Assembly: GCA_910589315.1 (NCBI GenBank)
Contig: CAJUTB010000004.1
Coordinates: 45,717 to 109,716, forward strand
Length of the DNA: 64,000 nt
Direction of reading: 5' to 3'
Origin: an uncultured Oscillibacter sp.
Lineage (GTDB): Bacteria > Bacillota > Clostridia > Oscillospirales > Oscillospiraceae
The position numbers and the translations under genes are program-made. The notes below the pieces were generated by a model, which was not told where the DNA came from, did no database searches, and was given only the letters and a program-made list of their open reading frames with translations. Position 1 is the stretch's first letter, and every line of letters begins with the position of its first letter. Of this stretch, positions 1 through 9,003 are shown in pieces.

Positions 1-1
1 T

Positions 2-55
2 ATTGACAACGTTCTGGGCGACGGCCTGGAGGAAAAGGAGGAACTGCCTCAATGA
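2..55 (+). CDS. C-terminal end of an upstream gene, probably TRAP small permease
   Basis: Only the last 17 codons are inside the window. They give an acidic tail ending EEKEELPQ, and the TGA stop overlaps the ATG of the next gene in an ATGA arrangement. TRAP small permeases (DctQ) normally sit immediately before the large permease and are often translationally coupled to it, so position suggests DctQ. The visible residues alone do not identify the family. Confidence 0.6.
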   Translation: MDNVLGDGLEEKEELPQ

Positions 56-1362
56 TTAACTTTATCCTATTCGGCAGCTTCTTTGTCCTGCTATTTCTGA
101 ATGTTCCGATCTGCGTGAGCCTGGGTATGTCGTCGGTGTTTGCCATGCTGTATTCCGGGGACAAGATCGTTTCCATCGTGCCGACAAACGTCTATAACGG
201 CATGGCAAAATTCCTGCTGCTGGCGATTCCGTTCTTCGTGCTCTCCGGCAACATCATGGCGAAGGCCGGTATCTCCACCCGTCTGGTCCAATTCATTGAC
301 GACTGCATTGGCCACCGGCGGGGCGGCATTGCGATTGTGTGCGTCGTGGTGGCCTGCTTCTTCGGTGCGATCTCCGGTTCCGGCCCGGCCACCGTGGCGG
401 CCCTGGGCATCATCCTGATTCCCGCCATGATCAACCGCGGCGGCTTTTCGGCCTCCTTCTCCTCGGCTATGATGGCGACGGCTTCTTCCATTGCCATTGT
501 CATTCCGCCCTCCATTGCCTTCGTGGTCTATGCGTCGATTACCGGCGTTTCCGTGGGCGATATGTTCATGGGCGGCATTCTCCCCGGTATTATGATGGGT
601 CTGGCCCTGGTGATCATCATTATGATCGAGGTCCGGAAAAAGGGCCTGCCCGCCTCTCGGGAAAAGGCCACCTGGGGCGAGCGTTGGAAATCCTTCCGGA
701 CGGCCTTCTGGGGCTTCCTGATGCCGGTCATCATCCTGGGCGGTATCTACGGCGGCATTTTCACCCCGACGGAAGCGGCGGCGGTGTCCGTGGTTTACGG
801 ACTGGTTGTGGGCCTGTTCATTTACCGCGAGGTCAAGATCAAAGACCTGTATGACCTTCTGGTGGACTCCGGCAAGACCACCGGCGGCATTATGCTCATC
901 ATCGGCGCGGCCACGCTGTTTTCTTACATCTGCACCGTCCACGGCATTTCCAAGGCGGCGCAGGGCCTGCTGCTGACCGTTGCCAGCAACAAGTACATTT
1001 TCCTGGTCATCATCAACGTCATTTTCCTGATTGCGGGCTGCTTTGTGGACGCAAACTCCGCCATGTACATTTTCATTCCGATCATGTATCCCGTGGCCCA
1101 GCAGCTGGGCATCGACCTGGTACACTTCGGTGTCATCGCCACGGTAAACCTGGCCATTGGTCAGGTAACGCCGCCGGTGGGCGTGAATCTGTTCGTTGCG
1201 ATCGGCGTGAGCGACAAGCTCAAGGACGTGAAGGACAAGACGCGCGTGACCATTGAGACGATTTCAAAAGCCGTGTGGCCCATGATCATTGCCTGCGTGA
1301 TCGCGCTGCTGGTCGTGACCTATGTTCCCTTCTTCTCCACCGTGTTTCTGAAGGGCGCGTAA
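52..1362 (+). CDS. dctM: TRAP transporter large permease (DctM)
   Basis: This 436-residue integral membrane protein has the length and hydrophobic pattern of DctM, the ion-coupled translocating subunit of TRAP transporters. About a dozen hydrophobic segments run through it. Family landmarks include SGSGPATVAALG near residue 107, FTPTEAAAVSVVYG near 240, and GQVTPPVGVNLF near 370. It starts by overlapping the stop of the preceding gene. A solute-binding protein follows 70 bases downstream, so this is the standard Q-M-P arrangement in a slightly rearranged order. The substrate cannot be read from the sequence. The adjoining dehydrogenase operon suggests an organic acid, but that is an inference from position. 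Confidence 0.95.
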   Translation: MINFILFGSFFVLLFLNVPICVSLGMSSVFAMLYSGDKIVSIVPTNVYNGMAKFLLLAIPFFVLSGNIMAKAGISTRLVQFIDDCIGHRRGGIAIVCVVVACFFGAISGSGPATVAALGIILIPAMINRGGFSASFSSAMMATASSIAIVIPPSIAFVVYASITGVSVGDMFMGGILPGIMMGLALVIIIMIEVRKKGLPASREKATWGERWKSFRTAFWGFLMPVIILGGIYGGIFTPTEAAAVSVVYGLVVGLFIYREVKIKDLYDLLVDSGKTTGGIMLIIGAATLFSYICTVHGISKAAQGLLLTVASNKYIFLVIINVIFLIAGCFVDANSAMYIFIPIMYPVAQQLGIDLVHFGVIATVNLAIGQVTPPVGVNLFVAIGVSDKLKDVKDKTRVTIETISKAVWPMIIACVIALLVVTYVPFFSTVFLKGA

Positions 1363-1432
1363 GAACATCTGGTATCTGCGCCGCTTAGGCGGCATCAGAT
1401 AAACGCAACTGAATTTTTAAGGAGGAAAACAA

Positions 1433-2491
1433 ATGAAAAAGTTTCTTGCACTGATCCTCGCGCTGGCGTTGTGCCTGTCTCTGGCCGCCTGCGGCGGCGA
1501 CAACACTTCCAGCGGTGATTCCACTGGCGGCGGCGACTCCGGCAGCGGTGATTCTGCCGGCGGCACCGAGTTCCCCACGATGACCTGGAAGTATACCTGT
1601 TCCGCCACCGAGAACACCTGCTGGGCCGATATGGGCCGCGATTTCGGTGAGATGGTCAAGGAAGCCACCGGCGGCGCGATTACCGTGGAAGTCTACGCGG
1701 CCGACCAGCTGACTGCCGGCAACCAGACCGAAGGCATCCAGGGCGTTGTAGACGGCACCATTGAGCTGTCCGCACACTCCAACATCATCTATTCCAACTT
1801 TGAACCCAAGCTGAACGTCGTGTCCCTGCCCTTCCTGTTCAGCTCCTTCGACGACGTGGACGCCAAACTGGACGGCGCGGCCGGCGAAGCCGTGGGCGAA
1901 GTCGTGGAAAGCATGGGCCTGCACCTGCTGGGCATTGCGGAGAACGGCTTCCGTCACGTGACCAACAGCGTCCGTCCCATCGAGAAGATGGCCGATATGC
2001 AGGGCCTGAAGCTCCGCGTAGCCGGTTCCGAGCTGCTGGGCGCAGCCTACACCAAATGGGGCGCAAACTGGACCAACGCCAACTGGTCTGAAGTTTACAC
2101 CGGCCTCCAGACCGGCACCTATGACGGCCAGGAAAACCCCCTGCCCACCGCCGACGGCGCGTCCATTGCCGAGGTCCAGAAGTATGTCACCTATTGGACC
2201 GGCATCTATGACTGCATCTTCTTCACCATGAACGGCGAACTGTATAACTCCCTGTCTCCCGAGCTTCAGAAGATCGTGGACGAGTGCGGCCGGAAGGCAG
2301 CGCAGAACCAGCGCGTTTTGGAGCGTCAGGGCGACGAGGAAGTTTTGAAGAAGTGGGAGGACGCGGGCGTGACCGTGACCCGTCTGTCCGACGAGGCGGC
2401 GGAAGAATTCCGTCAGGCGTCTCTGCCCTGCTATGACGAGTTTGCCGACGTGCTGACTCCCGAGCTGATCTCTGCTTTCACCGGCGAGTGA
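1433..2491 (+). CDS. dctP: TRAP transporter solute-binding lipoprotein (DctP)
   Basis: The 352-residue product begins with a lipoprotein signal (MKKFLALILALALCLSLAAC) ending in a lipobox Cys. A Gly/Ser/Asp-rich spacer follows, as is usual for lipid-anchored receptors in Gram-positive bacteria. The mature part has DctP features: an early TWKY strand, EVYAADQLT, GVVDGTIELS, an SLPFLF stretch, and LKLRVAGSELLGAAY in the region of the carboxylate-binding arginine. An AAGGAGG ribosome site lies just upstream of the ATG. It binds substrate outside the membrane and delivers it to DctQM. A hairpin about 90 bases past the stop probably ends this transcription unit. Confidence 0.95.
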   Translation: MKKFLALILALALCLSLAACGGDNTSSGDSTGGGDSGSGDSAGGTEFPTMTWKYTCSATENTCWADMGRDFGEMVKEATGGAITVEVYAADQLTAGNQTEGIQGVVDGTIELSAHSNIIYSNFEPKLNVVSLPFLFSSFDDVDAKLDGAAGEAVGEVVESMGLHLLGIAENGFRHVTNSVRPIEKMADMQGLKLRVAGSELLGAAYTKWGANWTNANWSEVYTGLQTGTYDGQENPLPTADGASIAEVQKYVTYWTGIYDCIFFTMNGELYNSLSPELQKIVDECGRKAAQNQRVLERQGDEEVLKKWEDAGVTVTRLSDEAAEEFRQASLPCYDEFADVLTPELISAFTGE

Positions 2492-2580
2492 GCAGAGGTT
2501 GAAAAAATGGTAAAATCTGCCTTCACGAAGTGAGGCTCCCCCCTGACAATCAACTCGTTTTCAAGTTGCGTTAGAGAGAC

Positions 2581-2613
2581 GGCACGTGGCGGCAAAAACG
2601 CCGCGTGCCTTTC
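2581..2613 (+). terminator. Probable rho-independent terminator after the TRAP genes
   Basis: GGCACG pairs with CGTGCC, and inside it GGCG pairs with CGCC around an A-rich loop. A short T-rich stretch (TTTCTC) follows. The stem is strong but the T tract is imperfect. Confidence 0.6.
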
Positions 2614-2679
2614 TCGCGCTAAAAATCCAGAAGCAATGGAAGAGTTTTTGTGAAAAACGTCTAAATGGAGGGTAAATCA

Positions 2680-3171
2680 ATGAGCGATATTATGCAAATG
2701 GCCGAGGGGCGTCTGGGCCGTATTATTGCCATCCGGCTGCTGCCAGGTACGGATCTGCTGCACGGTCTGGAAGAAGCCTGCCGCCGGGCAAACATCAATA
2801 ACGGCGTGATTTTGAGCGCGATTGGCAGTCTCGACGGCGTGCGCTTCTGCGACCCGATTGAGATTGCGGGCCGGAGAGCGAAGTACGGCTATGGCGAGCC
2901 GCTTCAGCTGGCAGGGGCGATTGAACTGACCAACGCCAGCGGCATTATCTGCCATGACGACCAGGGCGAAACCAATCTGCATGTTCATGTGACGCTGAGC
3001 GACCGTTACGGCACGGCCCACGGCGGCCACCTCGTCGAAGGCACCAAGGTTCTGCTGACGCTGGATGTGATCATAGCGGAGGTTGAGGGCGTCGAGATGG
3101 GCCGTCAGATGGACCCGGATCTGGAAGTCCCGGTATTCTGCCCGCGTCCGGCGGAGCCTGCGGGTAAATAA
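2680..3171 (+). CDS. PPC/DUF296 domain protein
   Basis: The 163-residue protein is a single PPC (plants and prokaryotes conserved, DUF296) domain. Visible hallmarks are the RLLPGTDLL start, the AIGSLDGV strand, and a late HVHVTLSD segment followed by GGHLVEGT. Prokaryotic members form trimers and their role is poorly defined; plant relatives carry AT-hook DNA-binding parts that are absent here. I chose the second ATG because GGAGG lies eight bases before it. The first ATG, at 2665, overlaps that ribosome site. It sits between the TRAP genes and the dehydrogenase operon in the same orientation, which hints at a shared pathway but proves nothing. Confidence 0.85.
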   Translation: MSDIMQMAEGRLGRIIAIRLLPGTDLLHGLEEACRRANINNGVILSAIGSLDGVRFCDPIEIAGRRAKYGYGEPLQLAGAIELTNASGIICHDDQGETNLHVHVTLSDRYGTAHGGHLVEGTKVLLTLDVIIAEVEGVEMGRQMDPDLEVPVFCPRPAEPAGK

Positions 3172-3224
3172 GAAGTTCCTGTATCATCAGTTTGTGCATA
3201 TTAACGAAAAGGGGCGTGAAAACA

Positions 3225-4220
3225 TTGGCTAACAAGACGTATACAAAAGAGCAGCTGGCCGGTTTCTACCGTACGATGACACGCATCCGGGCCTTTGAGG
3301 AAAAGGCGGCGGAGTATTTTACGAAGGGTATGCTGGCGGGCAACATTCATTTGAGCATCGGGCAGGAGGCCGCGGCGGCGGGAGCGTTTGCCGCAATGCA
3401 GCCGCAGGATTATTTCACCTCGACCCACCGGGGCCACGGTCACGCGATTGCCCGGGGCATGGACTCGAAACTGGCCATGGCGGAGCTGTTCGGCAAAAAG
3501 ACCGGCTACTGCAAGGGTAAGGGCGGTTCCATGCACATTGCCGACATGGAGAAGATGAACCACCTGGGCGCGAACGGTATCGTAGGCGCGGGACAGGCGA
3601 TCTCGGCGGGCAGCGCGCTGGCGTCGAAAATCGCGGGCGATGACAGCGTAACCGTGGGCTGCTTTGGCGACGGTTCCACCAACGAGGGAACCTTCCATGA
3701 ATCTCTGAATATGGCTGCGGCGTGGAAACTGCCGCTGGTCTGGTTTATCGAGAACAACTGCTACGGCGTGTCCACGGAGATTCACCGCGTGACGAATACG
3801 CCGGACCTTGCGCCCCGCGCGGCGGCTTACGGCGTGCCCTATGCCGTGGTGGACGGCACAAATCCCACGGAAGTCTATGAGGCCATGCAGAAGGCCATGG
3901 AACACGCCCGTTCCGGCAAGGGCCCCTATGTGGTGGAGGCCAAGGTGTACCGCTATCAGGGCCACTACTGCGGCGACCCGGCGGTTTACCGTCCGGCGGA
4001 ATACATGGAAAACGCGCTGAAAAACGACGCCATTGAAAAGCTGGGCCAGCGGCTTCTGGAAGCCGGCGCAACCCAGGAGGAACTGGACGCGATGAAGCAG
4101 GCGGCGGACGAGGAAATGACGGCGGCGGTACAGTTCGCCATTGATTCGGATTACCCGGACCCGGCGGAGGCCCTAACGGATATGTACGCCAGCGACAATG
4201 AAAGGTGTGTGGCGAGATGA
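3225..4220 (+). CDS. acoA: TPP-dependent dehydrogenase E1 component, alpha subunit
   Basis: This protein (about 331 residues) is the alpha half of a thiamine-diphosphate E1 enzyme that decarboxylates pyruvate or a related 2-oxo acid, or cleaves acetoin. It shows the early MTRIRAFEE helix, HLSIGQEA, STHRGHGH, and the TPP/Mg motif GDGSTNEG followed by ENNCYG. No ATG fits the N-terminus. The TTG at 3225 is preceded by AGGGG at a good distance, and I prefer it over the upstream TTG at 3192. The stop overlaps the beta-subunit ATG (ATGA), so the pair is translationally coupled. The aco naming follows sequence resemblance to acetoin dehydrogenases; the substrate is not proven. Confidence 0.9.
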   Translation: MANKTYTKEQLAGFYRTMTRIRAFEEKAAEYFTKGMLAGNIHLSIGQEAAAAGAFAAMQPQDYFTSTHRGHGHAIARGMDSKLAMAELFGKKTGYCKGKGGSMHIADMEKMNHLGANGIVGAGQAISAGSALASKIAGDDSVTVGCFGDGSTNEGTFHESLNMAAAWKLPLVWFIENNCYGVSTEIHRVTNTPDLAPRAAAYGVPYAVVDGTNPTEVYEAMQKAMEHARSGKGPYVVEAKVYRYQGHYCGDPAVYRPAEYMENALKNDAIEKLGQRLLEAGATQEELDAMKQAADEEMTAAVQFAIDSDYPDPAEALTDMYASDNERCVAR

Positions 4221-5197
4221 GCAAGAAAATTACCATCAGCAAGGCCATCGGCGAAGCCTTGCACGAAGAAATGGTGCGGGACGAAAAAGTCTTTATCATA
4301 GGCGAAGATATGGCCGTCATGGGCAACGTGTTCGCCATTACGAAGGGATTTCTGGAAGAATTCGGTCCCAATCGGGTGATTGACACGCCGATTTCGGAGG
4401 AGGGCTTCTGCGGCATGGCGGTAGGTGCGGCCATGCGCGGAATGCGGCCTGTGGTGGAGCTGATGTATAACGACTTTGCCACTGTGGCGGCGGACCCGCT
4501 GCTGAACCAGGCGGCCAAAATGCGGTACATGACCGGCGGACAGGCGACGGTGCCGATGGTGCTGCGCGCGCCCATGGGCGCGGGCCGCCGGAATGCCGGA
4601 CAGCACTCCCAGTCGCTGGAGAACCTGTTCTGCCATTTCCCGGGCCTGAAGGTCGTGGCCCCCTGCACCGCCAAGGATGCCAAGGGCCTGCTCAAGACCG
4701 CCATCCGGGACGATGACCCGGTGATTTTCCTGGAACATAAGCTGCTGTATGCCCGCAAGGAGGAAATTCCCGAGGAGGAATATACCATTCCCCTGGGTCT
4801 GGCCGACGTGAAGCGGGAGGGCAAGGACCTTACCGTCATCACGTGGAGCCGGGAGGTCAATTTCGCCCTGGAAGCCGCCAAGACACTGGAAGCGGAGGGG
4901 ATTGACGTGGAAGTCCTGGACCTGCGGTCCCTGGTGCCGCTGGATTGGGACGCCATTGTGAAGTCCGTCTCCAAGACGCATAATGTGATTATCGTGTCCG
5001 AGGAAGTGAAGCGCGGCAGCTACGCGGGCGAGCTTTCCGCCCAGATCGCGGAGGAGCTGTTCGACGAGCTGGACGCGCCGGTGGAGCGGGTTTGCGGCCT
5101 GAACATCTGCTCTCCCTTCAGCCCCACGCTGGAGGACGAGAACTTCCCCCATCCCGAGACCATCGTCAAGGCCGTCAAGCACGTGCTGAACAAGTGA
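4217..5197 (+). CDS. acoB: TPP-dependent dehydrogenase E1 component, beta subunit
   Basis: The 326-residue beta subunit completes the E1 heterotetramer. Recognisable family stretches are the N-terminal KAIGEALHEEM, GEDMAVMGNVF, the TPP-contacting SEEGFCGMAVGAAMRG, ELMYNDF, and the transketolase C-terminal part with EVLDLRSLVPLDWD. The ATG at 4217 overlaps the alpha stop and matches the usual N-terminus; an upstream in-frame GTG would add four residues. E1 transfers the acyl group to the lipoyl arm of the E2 encoded 16 bases downstream. Confidence 0.93.
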   Translation: MSKKITISKAIGEALHEEMVRDEKVFIIGEDMAVMGNVFAITKGFLEEFGPNRVIDTPISEEGFCGMAVGAAMRGMRPVVELMYNDFATVAADPLLNQAAKMRYMTGGQATVPMVLRAPMGAGRRNAGQHSQSLENLFCHFPGLKVVAPCTAKDAKGLLKTAIRDDDPVIFLEHKLLYARKEEIPEEEYTIPLGLADVKREGKDLTVITWSREVNFALEAAKTLEAEGIDVEVLDLRSLVPLDWDAIVKSVSKTHNVIIVSEEVKRGSYAGELSAQIAEELFDELDAPVERVCGLNICSPFSPTLEDENFPHPETIVKAVKHVLNK

Positions 5198-5213
5198 GGA
5201 GGGGACGTATACA

Positions 5214-6461
5214 ATGGCTTTTGAAGTATTGATGCCCCAGTTGGGCCTGACCATGGAGGAAGGCACGGTTTCCGAGTGGAAAAAGCATGAAGGCGACGCC
5301 GTAAAGGCTGGAGATGTGATTTTGGAGATCACCACCGACAAGCTGACGAATGAAGTCACCAGCGAATTTGACGGCACACTGCTGAAGATTGTCGCCCAGG
5401 AGGGCGAGGATGTGCCGGTGAAGGGCCTCCTGGCCTACATCGGACAGCCCGGCGAGGCTGTGGGCGGAAGCGCGCCCGCGCCTGCCGCCGCACCGGCGGA
5501 GGCGGCTCCTGCGGCCGCAGCCCCTGCCGCCGCGCCGGTTCCGGCTCCCGCGGCGGTGAACGGCTCCCGCATTCGGATTTCCCCGCTGGCGCGGAAGACC
5601 GCCGCGAAATTGGGCGTGGATTACAGCCATCTCAGCGGGTCCGGTTCCTCGGGGCGGATTACCCAGAAGGATATCCTTGCTGCCGTGGAAGCGCAGAAGA
5701 ACGCACCGGCAGAGGCGGCTCCTGCCGCCGCACCCGCCGCAAAACCGGTGGCCAAGTCCGGCGGTCTGGAGCTGATGGAGGGCGACACGGTTGTGAAGCT
5801 GGCCGGTATGCGTAAGGTGGTTGCCGAGCGGATGTGGGCTTCTCACAACGAAATCCCGCCGGTCACGCAGAATATCAAGGTTGATGTTACCGCGCTGATG
5901 AAGTTCCGCAAGATGCTGCTGGCGGAAACGGGAAAGAAATATTCCGTCAATGACCTGATTCTCAAGGCGACCGCCAAATGTCTCCGGCAGCATCCGGAAA
6001 TGCTGGTGAGCTATGACGGCGACCGGATTATTCAGCGGGCGCACGTGAATCTGGGCGTTGCCGTGGCGTTGGATGCGGGTCTGATTGTCCCTGTCATCCG
6101 CGACGCGGACAAAATGGGCCTGGACGCGCTCTCCGCCGCCGCCAAGGACCTCGCCGCCCGCGCCAAGGAAAATAAGCTGACTCCCGACGAATACAAAGGA
6201 TCCACCTTCACCGTCTCGAATCTGGGAATGTTCGGCATTGAGACCTTTACTCCGATCATCAACCAGCCTGACGCCGCGATTTTGGGCGTGTGCGCCATTG
6301 CGGACGAGCTGGATATGGACGAGGAAGGCAAGCTGTTCAAAAAGCAGGTCATGCGGCTGTCTGTGACCCTGGATCACCGTCTGCTGGACGGCGCGGTAGT
6401 GGCGAAGTTCGAGATGGACCTGCGGGATCTGCTTCAGAATCCCATGCAGATTGTGCTGTGA
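5214..6461 (+). CDS. acoC: Dihydrolipoamide acyltransferase (E2)
   Basis: The 415-residue E2 forms the core of the complex. A lipoyl domain covers residues 1-77, with the modified Lys in TTDKLTNEV. An Ala/Pro-rich flexible linker follows. The E1/E3-binding domain lies near 117-160 (ISPLARKTAAKLGVD, GRITQKDI), then a second linker and the acyltransferase domain from about 190. The active-site motif DHRLLDG is near the C-terminus. The lipoyl region is nearly identical to the N-terminus of the next gene, so local duplication or gene conversion is likely. A GAGGAGG site precedes the ATG. Confidence 0.95.
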   Translation: MAFEVLMPQLGLTMEEGTVSEWKKHEGDAVKAGDVILEITTDKLTNEVTSEFDGTLLKIVAQEGEDVPVKGLLAYIGQPGEAVGGSAPAPAAAPAEAAPAAAAPAAAPVPAPAAVNGSRIRISPLARKTAAKLGVDYSHLSGSGSSGRITQKDILAAVEAQKNAPAEAAPAAAPAAKPVAKSGGLELMEGDTVVKLAGMRKVVAERMWASHNEIPPVTQNIKVDVTALMKFRKMLLAETGKKYSVNDLILKATAKCLRQHPEMLVSYDGDRIIQRAHVNLGVAVALDAGLIVPVIRDADKMGLDALSAAAKDLAARAKENKLTPDEYKGSTFTVSNLGMFGIETFTPIINQPDAAILGVCAIADELDMDEEGKLFKKQVMRLSVTLDHRLLDGAVVAKFEMDLRDLLQNPMQIVL

Positions 6462-6479
6462 GCGGAGGAATGAGCGAAA

Positions 6480-8228
6480 ATGGCTTTTGAATTGAAAATG
6501 CCCCAGCTGGGCCTGACCATGGAGGAAGGCACCGTCTCCAAGTGGGTGAAGCATGAGGGCGACGCAGTGAAAACCGGCGAAGTGATTTTGGAAATCACCA
6601 CGGATAAGCTGACCAACGAAGTCACCAGCGAGGTGGACGGCACGCTGCTGAAAATTGTGGCCCAGGAGGGCGAGGATGTGCCCGTCAAGGGGACGCTGGC
6701 CTGGATTGGCCAGCCGGGAGAAGCCGTAGGCGGCGAGGCTGCCGCGCCGGCGGTCCCTTTCGCTCCGGCCAGCAAGGACCCCGCCGCTGCCGCGGCAACT
6801 GCCGCGCCTGTCAAGCCTGCCGGCGATAAGAGCGTGATCGTGATTGGCGGCGGCCCCGGCGGCTATGTGGCCGCGATTCGGGCGGCGCAGCTGGGAGCCA
6901 AGGTGACGGTCGTCGAAAAGCAGTATTTGGGCGGCACCTGCCTGAACGTTGGATGCATTCCCACGAAATGCCTCCTGCACTCCGCCGAGCTTGTGGAGGA
7001 TATTAAAAACCAGGGCAAGGAAATTGGTGTGGAGGTCGAGGGCGTGAAGGTCAACTTCCCCCAGGTGATCGCTCACAAAAATGAGATTTCCAAGAAGCTG
7101 ACCAGCGGTGTGGCTGGGCTGCTGAAGATGAACAAGGTCAAGAAGGTGGACGGCGAGGCGAGCTTTACGGCTCCCGGAAAACTGTCTGTGAAAAAAGCTG
7201 ATGGAACCACCGAGGCTATGACCGCTGATGCGATCATCATTGCGACCGGCTCGGTCAACGCCATTCCGCCGATTCCCGGCATTCAGGAAAACCCAAACTG
7301 CATTGACTCCACCGGCGCATTGAGCCTGGAAGCCCTGCCGAAATCCATGGTGGTGATTGGCGGCGGCGTGATTGGCCTGGAATTGGCCTGCGCATATGCG
7401 GCGTTTGGTACGAAGATCACGGTTGTTGAGGCAATGGACCATATGCTTCCGATGCTGGACGGCGACTTGACCAAGATTGGCGTTGCGCATATGAAGAAAA
7501 TGGGCATGGAGTTCCATTTGGAATGCCCGGTGCAGTCGGTGGAAGCGAGTCCGGCAGGCGCAAAAGTTGTTTGCAAAAACAAAGCGGGCGAGACGGTCAG
7601 CTTTGAGGCGGAAAAGGTACTGGTTGCCATTGGCCGTAAAGCCAATACCGCCAGTCTGAACCTGGACGCGGGCGGTTTGAAGAACGACCGGGGCCGGATT
7701 CTCGTCAACGACCGGATGGAGACCAATGTTCCCGGCGTATACGCCATTGGCGACTGTGTATTTGGAAAGGCACAGCTTGCCCATACTGCCAGCGCGATGG
7801 GCGAAGTGGCGGCGGAGAATATCATGGGCATTCCCGCAGAATACGACGAAAAGACCAATCCTACCTGTGTTTACATTGAGCCGGAGGCGGCGTCGGTCGG
7901 TCTGACGGAGGAGCAGTGCAAGGCAAAGGGGATTTCCTATAAAGTGGGTAAATTCCCCATGAGCGCCAACGGCAAGGCTCTGATTCTCAATGGCGGCGAA
8001 GGGCTGGTGAAGATCATTGCCGGAACGGAATTCGGTGAAATTCTGGGTATGCATATCATCGGACCCCGCGCAACGGACCTGATTGCGGAAGGCGCGTTGG
8101 CAATTGGGGAGGAGATGACGCTGGACGAGATCATTTCCACCATTCACAGTCATCCAACCGTGACAGAGACCATGCGGGAAGCGGCCCTTCAGGCAGAGAA
8201 ACGGGCCATTCACACTTCCAACAAATAA
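6480..8228 (+). CDS. lpdA: Dihydrolipoamide dehydrogenase (E3) with N-terminal lipoyl domain
   Basis: At 582 residues this is longer than a standard E3 (about 470) because it carries its own lipoyl domain (residues 1-80) and an Ala/Pro linker. The flavoprotein part starts near 118 with the FAD dinucleotide motif GGGPGG. It contains the redox disulfide CLNVGC, an NAD-binding GGGVIGLE motif, an AIGDC FAD motif, and the catalytic HSHPTVTE close to the end. It reoxidises dihydrolipoamide on E2 and passes electrons to NAD. The lipoyl-E3 fusion is known in acetoin and some Gram-positive pyruvate dehydrogenases. It is last in the operon, followed at once by a terminator. Confidence 0.95.
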   Translation: MAFELKMPQLGLTMEEGTVSKWVKHEGDAVKTGEVILEITTDKLTNEVTSEVDGTLLKIVAQEGEDVPVKGTLAWIGQPGEAVGGEAAAPAVPFAPASKDPAAAAATAAPVKPAGDKSVIVIGGGPGGYVAAIRAAQLGAKVTVVEKQYLGGTCLNVGCIPTKCLLHSAELVEDIKNQGKEIGVEVEGVKVNFPQVIAHKNEISKKLTSGVAGLLKMNKVKKVDGEASFTAPGKLSVKKADGTTEAMTADAIIIATGSVNAIPPIPGIQENPNCIDSTGALSLEALPKSMVVIGGGVIGLELACAYAAFGTKITVVEAMDHMLPMLDGDLTKIGVAHMKKMGMEFHLECPVQSVEASPAGAKVVCKNKAGETVSFEAEKVLVAIGRKANTASLNLDAGGLKNDRGRILVNDRMETNVPGVYAIGDCVFGKAQLAHTASAMGEVAAENIMGIPAEYDEKTNPTCVYIEPEAASVGLTEEQCKAKGISYKVGKFPMSANGKALILNGGEGLVKIIAGTEFGEILGMHIIGPRATDLIAEGALAIGEEMTLDEIISTIHSHPTVTETMREAALQAEKRAIHTSNK

Positions 8229-8247
8229 TTTGATATCCAACAGGAAA

Positions 8248-8277
8248 GGGCCGAAGAAAAAATCTTCGGCCCTTTTT
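8248..8277 (+). terminator. Rho-independent terminator of the dehydrogenase operon
   Basis: A perfect 10-bp stem (GGGCCGAAGA with TCTTCGGCCC) around an A5 loop is followed by TTTTT. It lies 20 bases after the E3 stop. Confidence 0.95.
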
Positions 8278-8313
8278 ATATGGTCAATTTGCCACGTTCA
8301 ACGCAAAGCTGAT

Positions 8314-8345
8314 AAAAAGAGAGAAACGGGTTCACCGTTTCTCTC
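8314..8345 (-). terminator. Rho-independent terminator of the rubrerythrin gene
   Basis: An 11-bp stem (GAGAGAAACGG with CCGTTTCTCTC) is flanked at its lower-coordinate end by AAAAA. That run reads as a T tract on the minus strand, downstream of the rubrerythrin stop. Confidence 0.9.
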
Positions 8346-8373
8346 AGAAAGTGTAGAAATTATGTCGCCTGGA

Positions 8374-8940
8374 TCAGCCGAAGTACCGCTCCAGCAGGCC
8401 CTTGAACGCCTTGCCGTGGCGGGCCTCGTCGCGGGCCATCTCGTGGACGGTGTCGTGAATGGCATCGAGGTTGTACTGCTTCGCCAGCTTCGCCAGGGCG
8501 AACTTACCGGCGGTAGCGCCATTCTCGGCCTCAACCCGCATTTCCAGGTTTTTCTTGGTGCTGGCGGTCACCACGTCACCCAGCAGCTCCGCGAACTTGG
8601 CGGCGTGCTCGGCTTCCTCGTAGGCGGCCTTTTCCCAGTACATACCAATTTCGGGATAGCCCTCCCGGAAGGCCACGCGGGCCATCGCCAGATACATGCC
8701 GACTTCCGTGCATTCGCCGGAGAAGTTGGCGTTCAGGCCATCCAGAATTTCCTTCTGTGCATCGGCGGGAACATCCGCGCCAAAGGTCTTACCAACGCCC
8801 AGCACATGCTCGGCGGCCCAGGTCATATCGCTTTTCTGCTCGGTAAACTTCGCGCCGGGAACGCCGCACTGGGGGCACTTCTCGGGAGCGGTTTCTCCCT
8901 CATGTACATAGCCGCAAACCGGGCAAACCCATTTCTTCAT
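8374..8940 (-). CDS. Rubrerythrin with N-terminal rubredoxin domain (reverse type)
   Basis: The 188-residue protein opens with a rubredoxin-like iron centre (CPVCGY and CPQCG, near residues 6-26). A ferritin-like four-helix di-iron domain follows, with ECTEVGMY, EKAAYEEAEHAAKF and DEARHGKAF carrying the Glu/His ligands. Rubrerythrins reduce hydrogen peroxide in the cytoplasm of anaerobes, using electrons from rubredoxin or NADH systems. The rubredoxin domain is N-terminal here, the reverse of the classical order. The gene stands alone: an AGGAGG site precedes it, an extended -10 lies upstream, and a strong terminator follows. No peroxide-responsive operator was identified with confidence. Confidence 0.95.
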   Translation of the reverse strand: MKKWVCPVCGYVHEGETAPEKCPQCGVPGAKFTEQKSDMTWAAEHVLGVGKTFGADVPADAQKEILDGLNANFSGECTEVGMYLAMARVAFREGYPEIGMYWEKAAYEEAEHAAKFAELLGDVVTASTKKNLEMRVEAENGATAGKFALAKLAKQYNLDAIHDTVHEMARDEARHGKAFKGLLERYFG

Positions 8941-9003
8941 AATTTGTATCCTCCTAAAAAATTTGAAATTATCCGAATCATGCCCTCCTGGGGCAGTAAC
9001 GAA

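Noticed and set aside
2665..2679. Upstream ATG of the PPC gene
   Set aside because: It overlaps the GGAGG ribosome site that serves the ATG at 2680.
5175..8240. Open frame of 1021 codons on the minus strand opposite E2 and E3
   Set aside because: It spans two clear enzyme genes and their intergenic gap; it is a shadow of GC-rich codon use.
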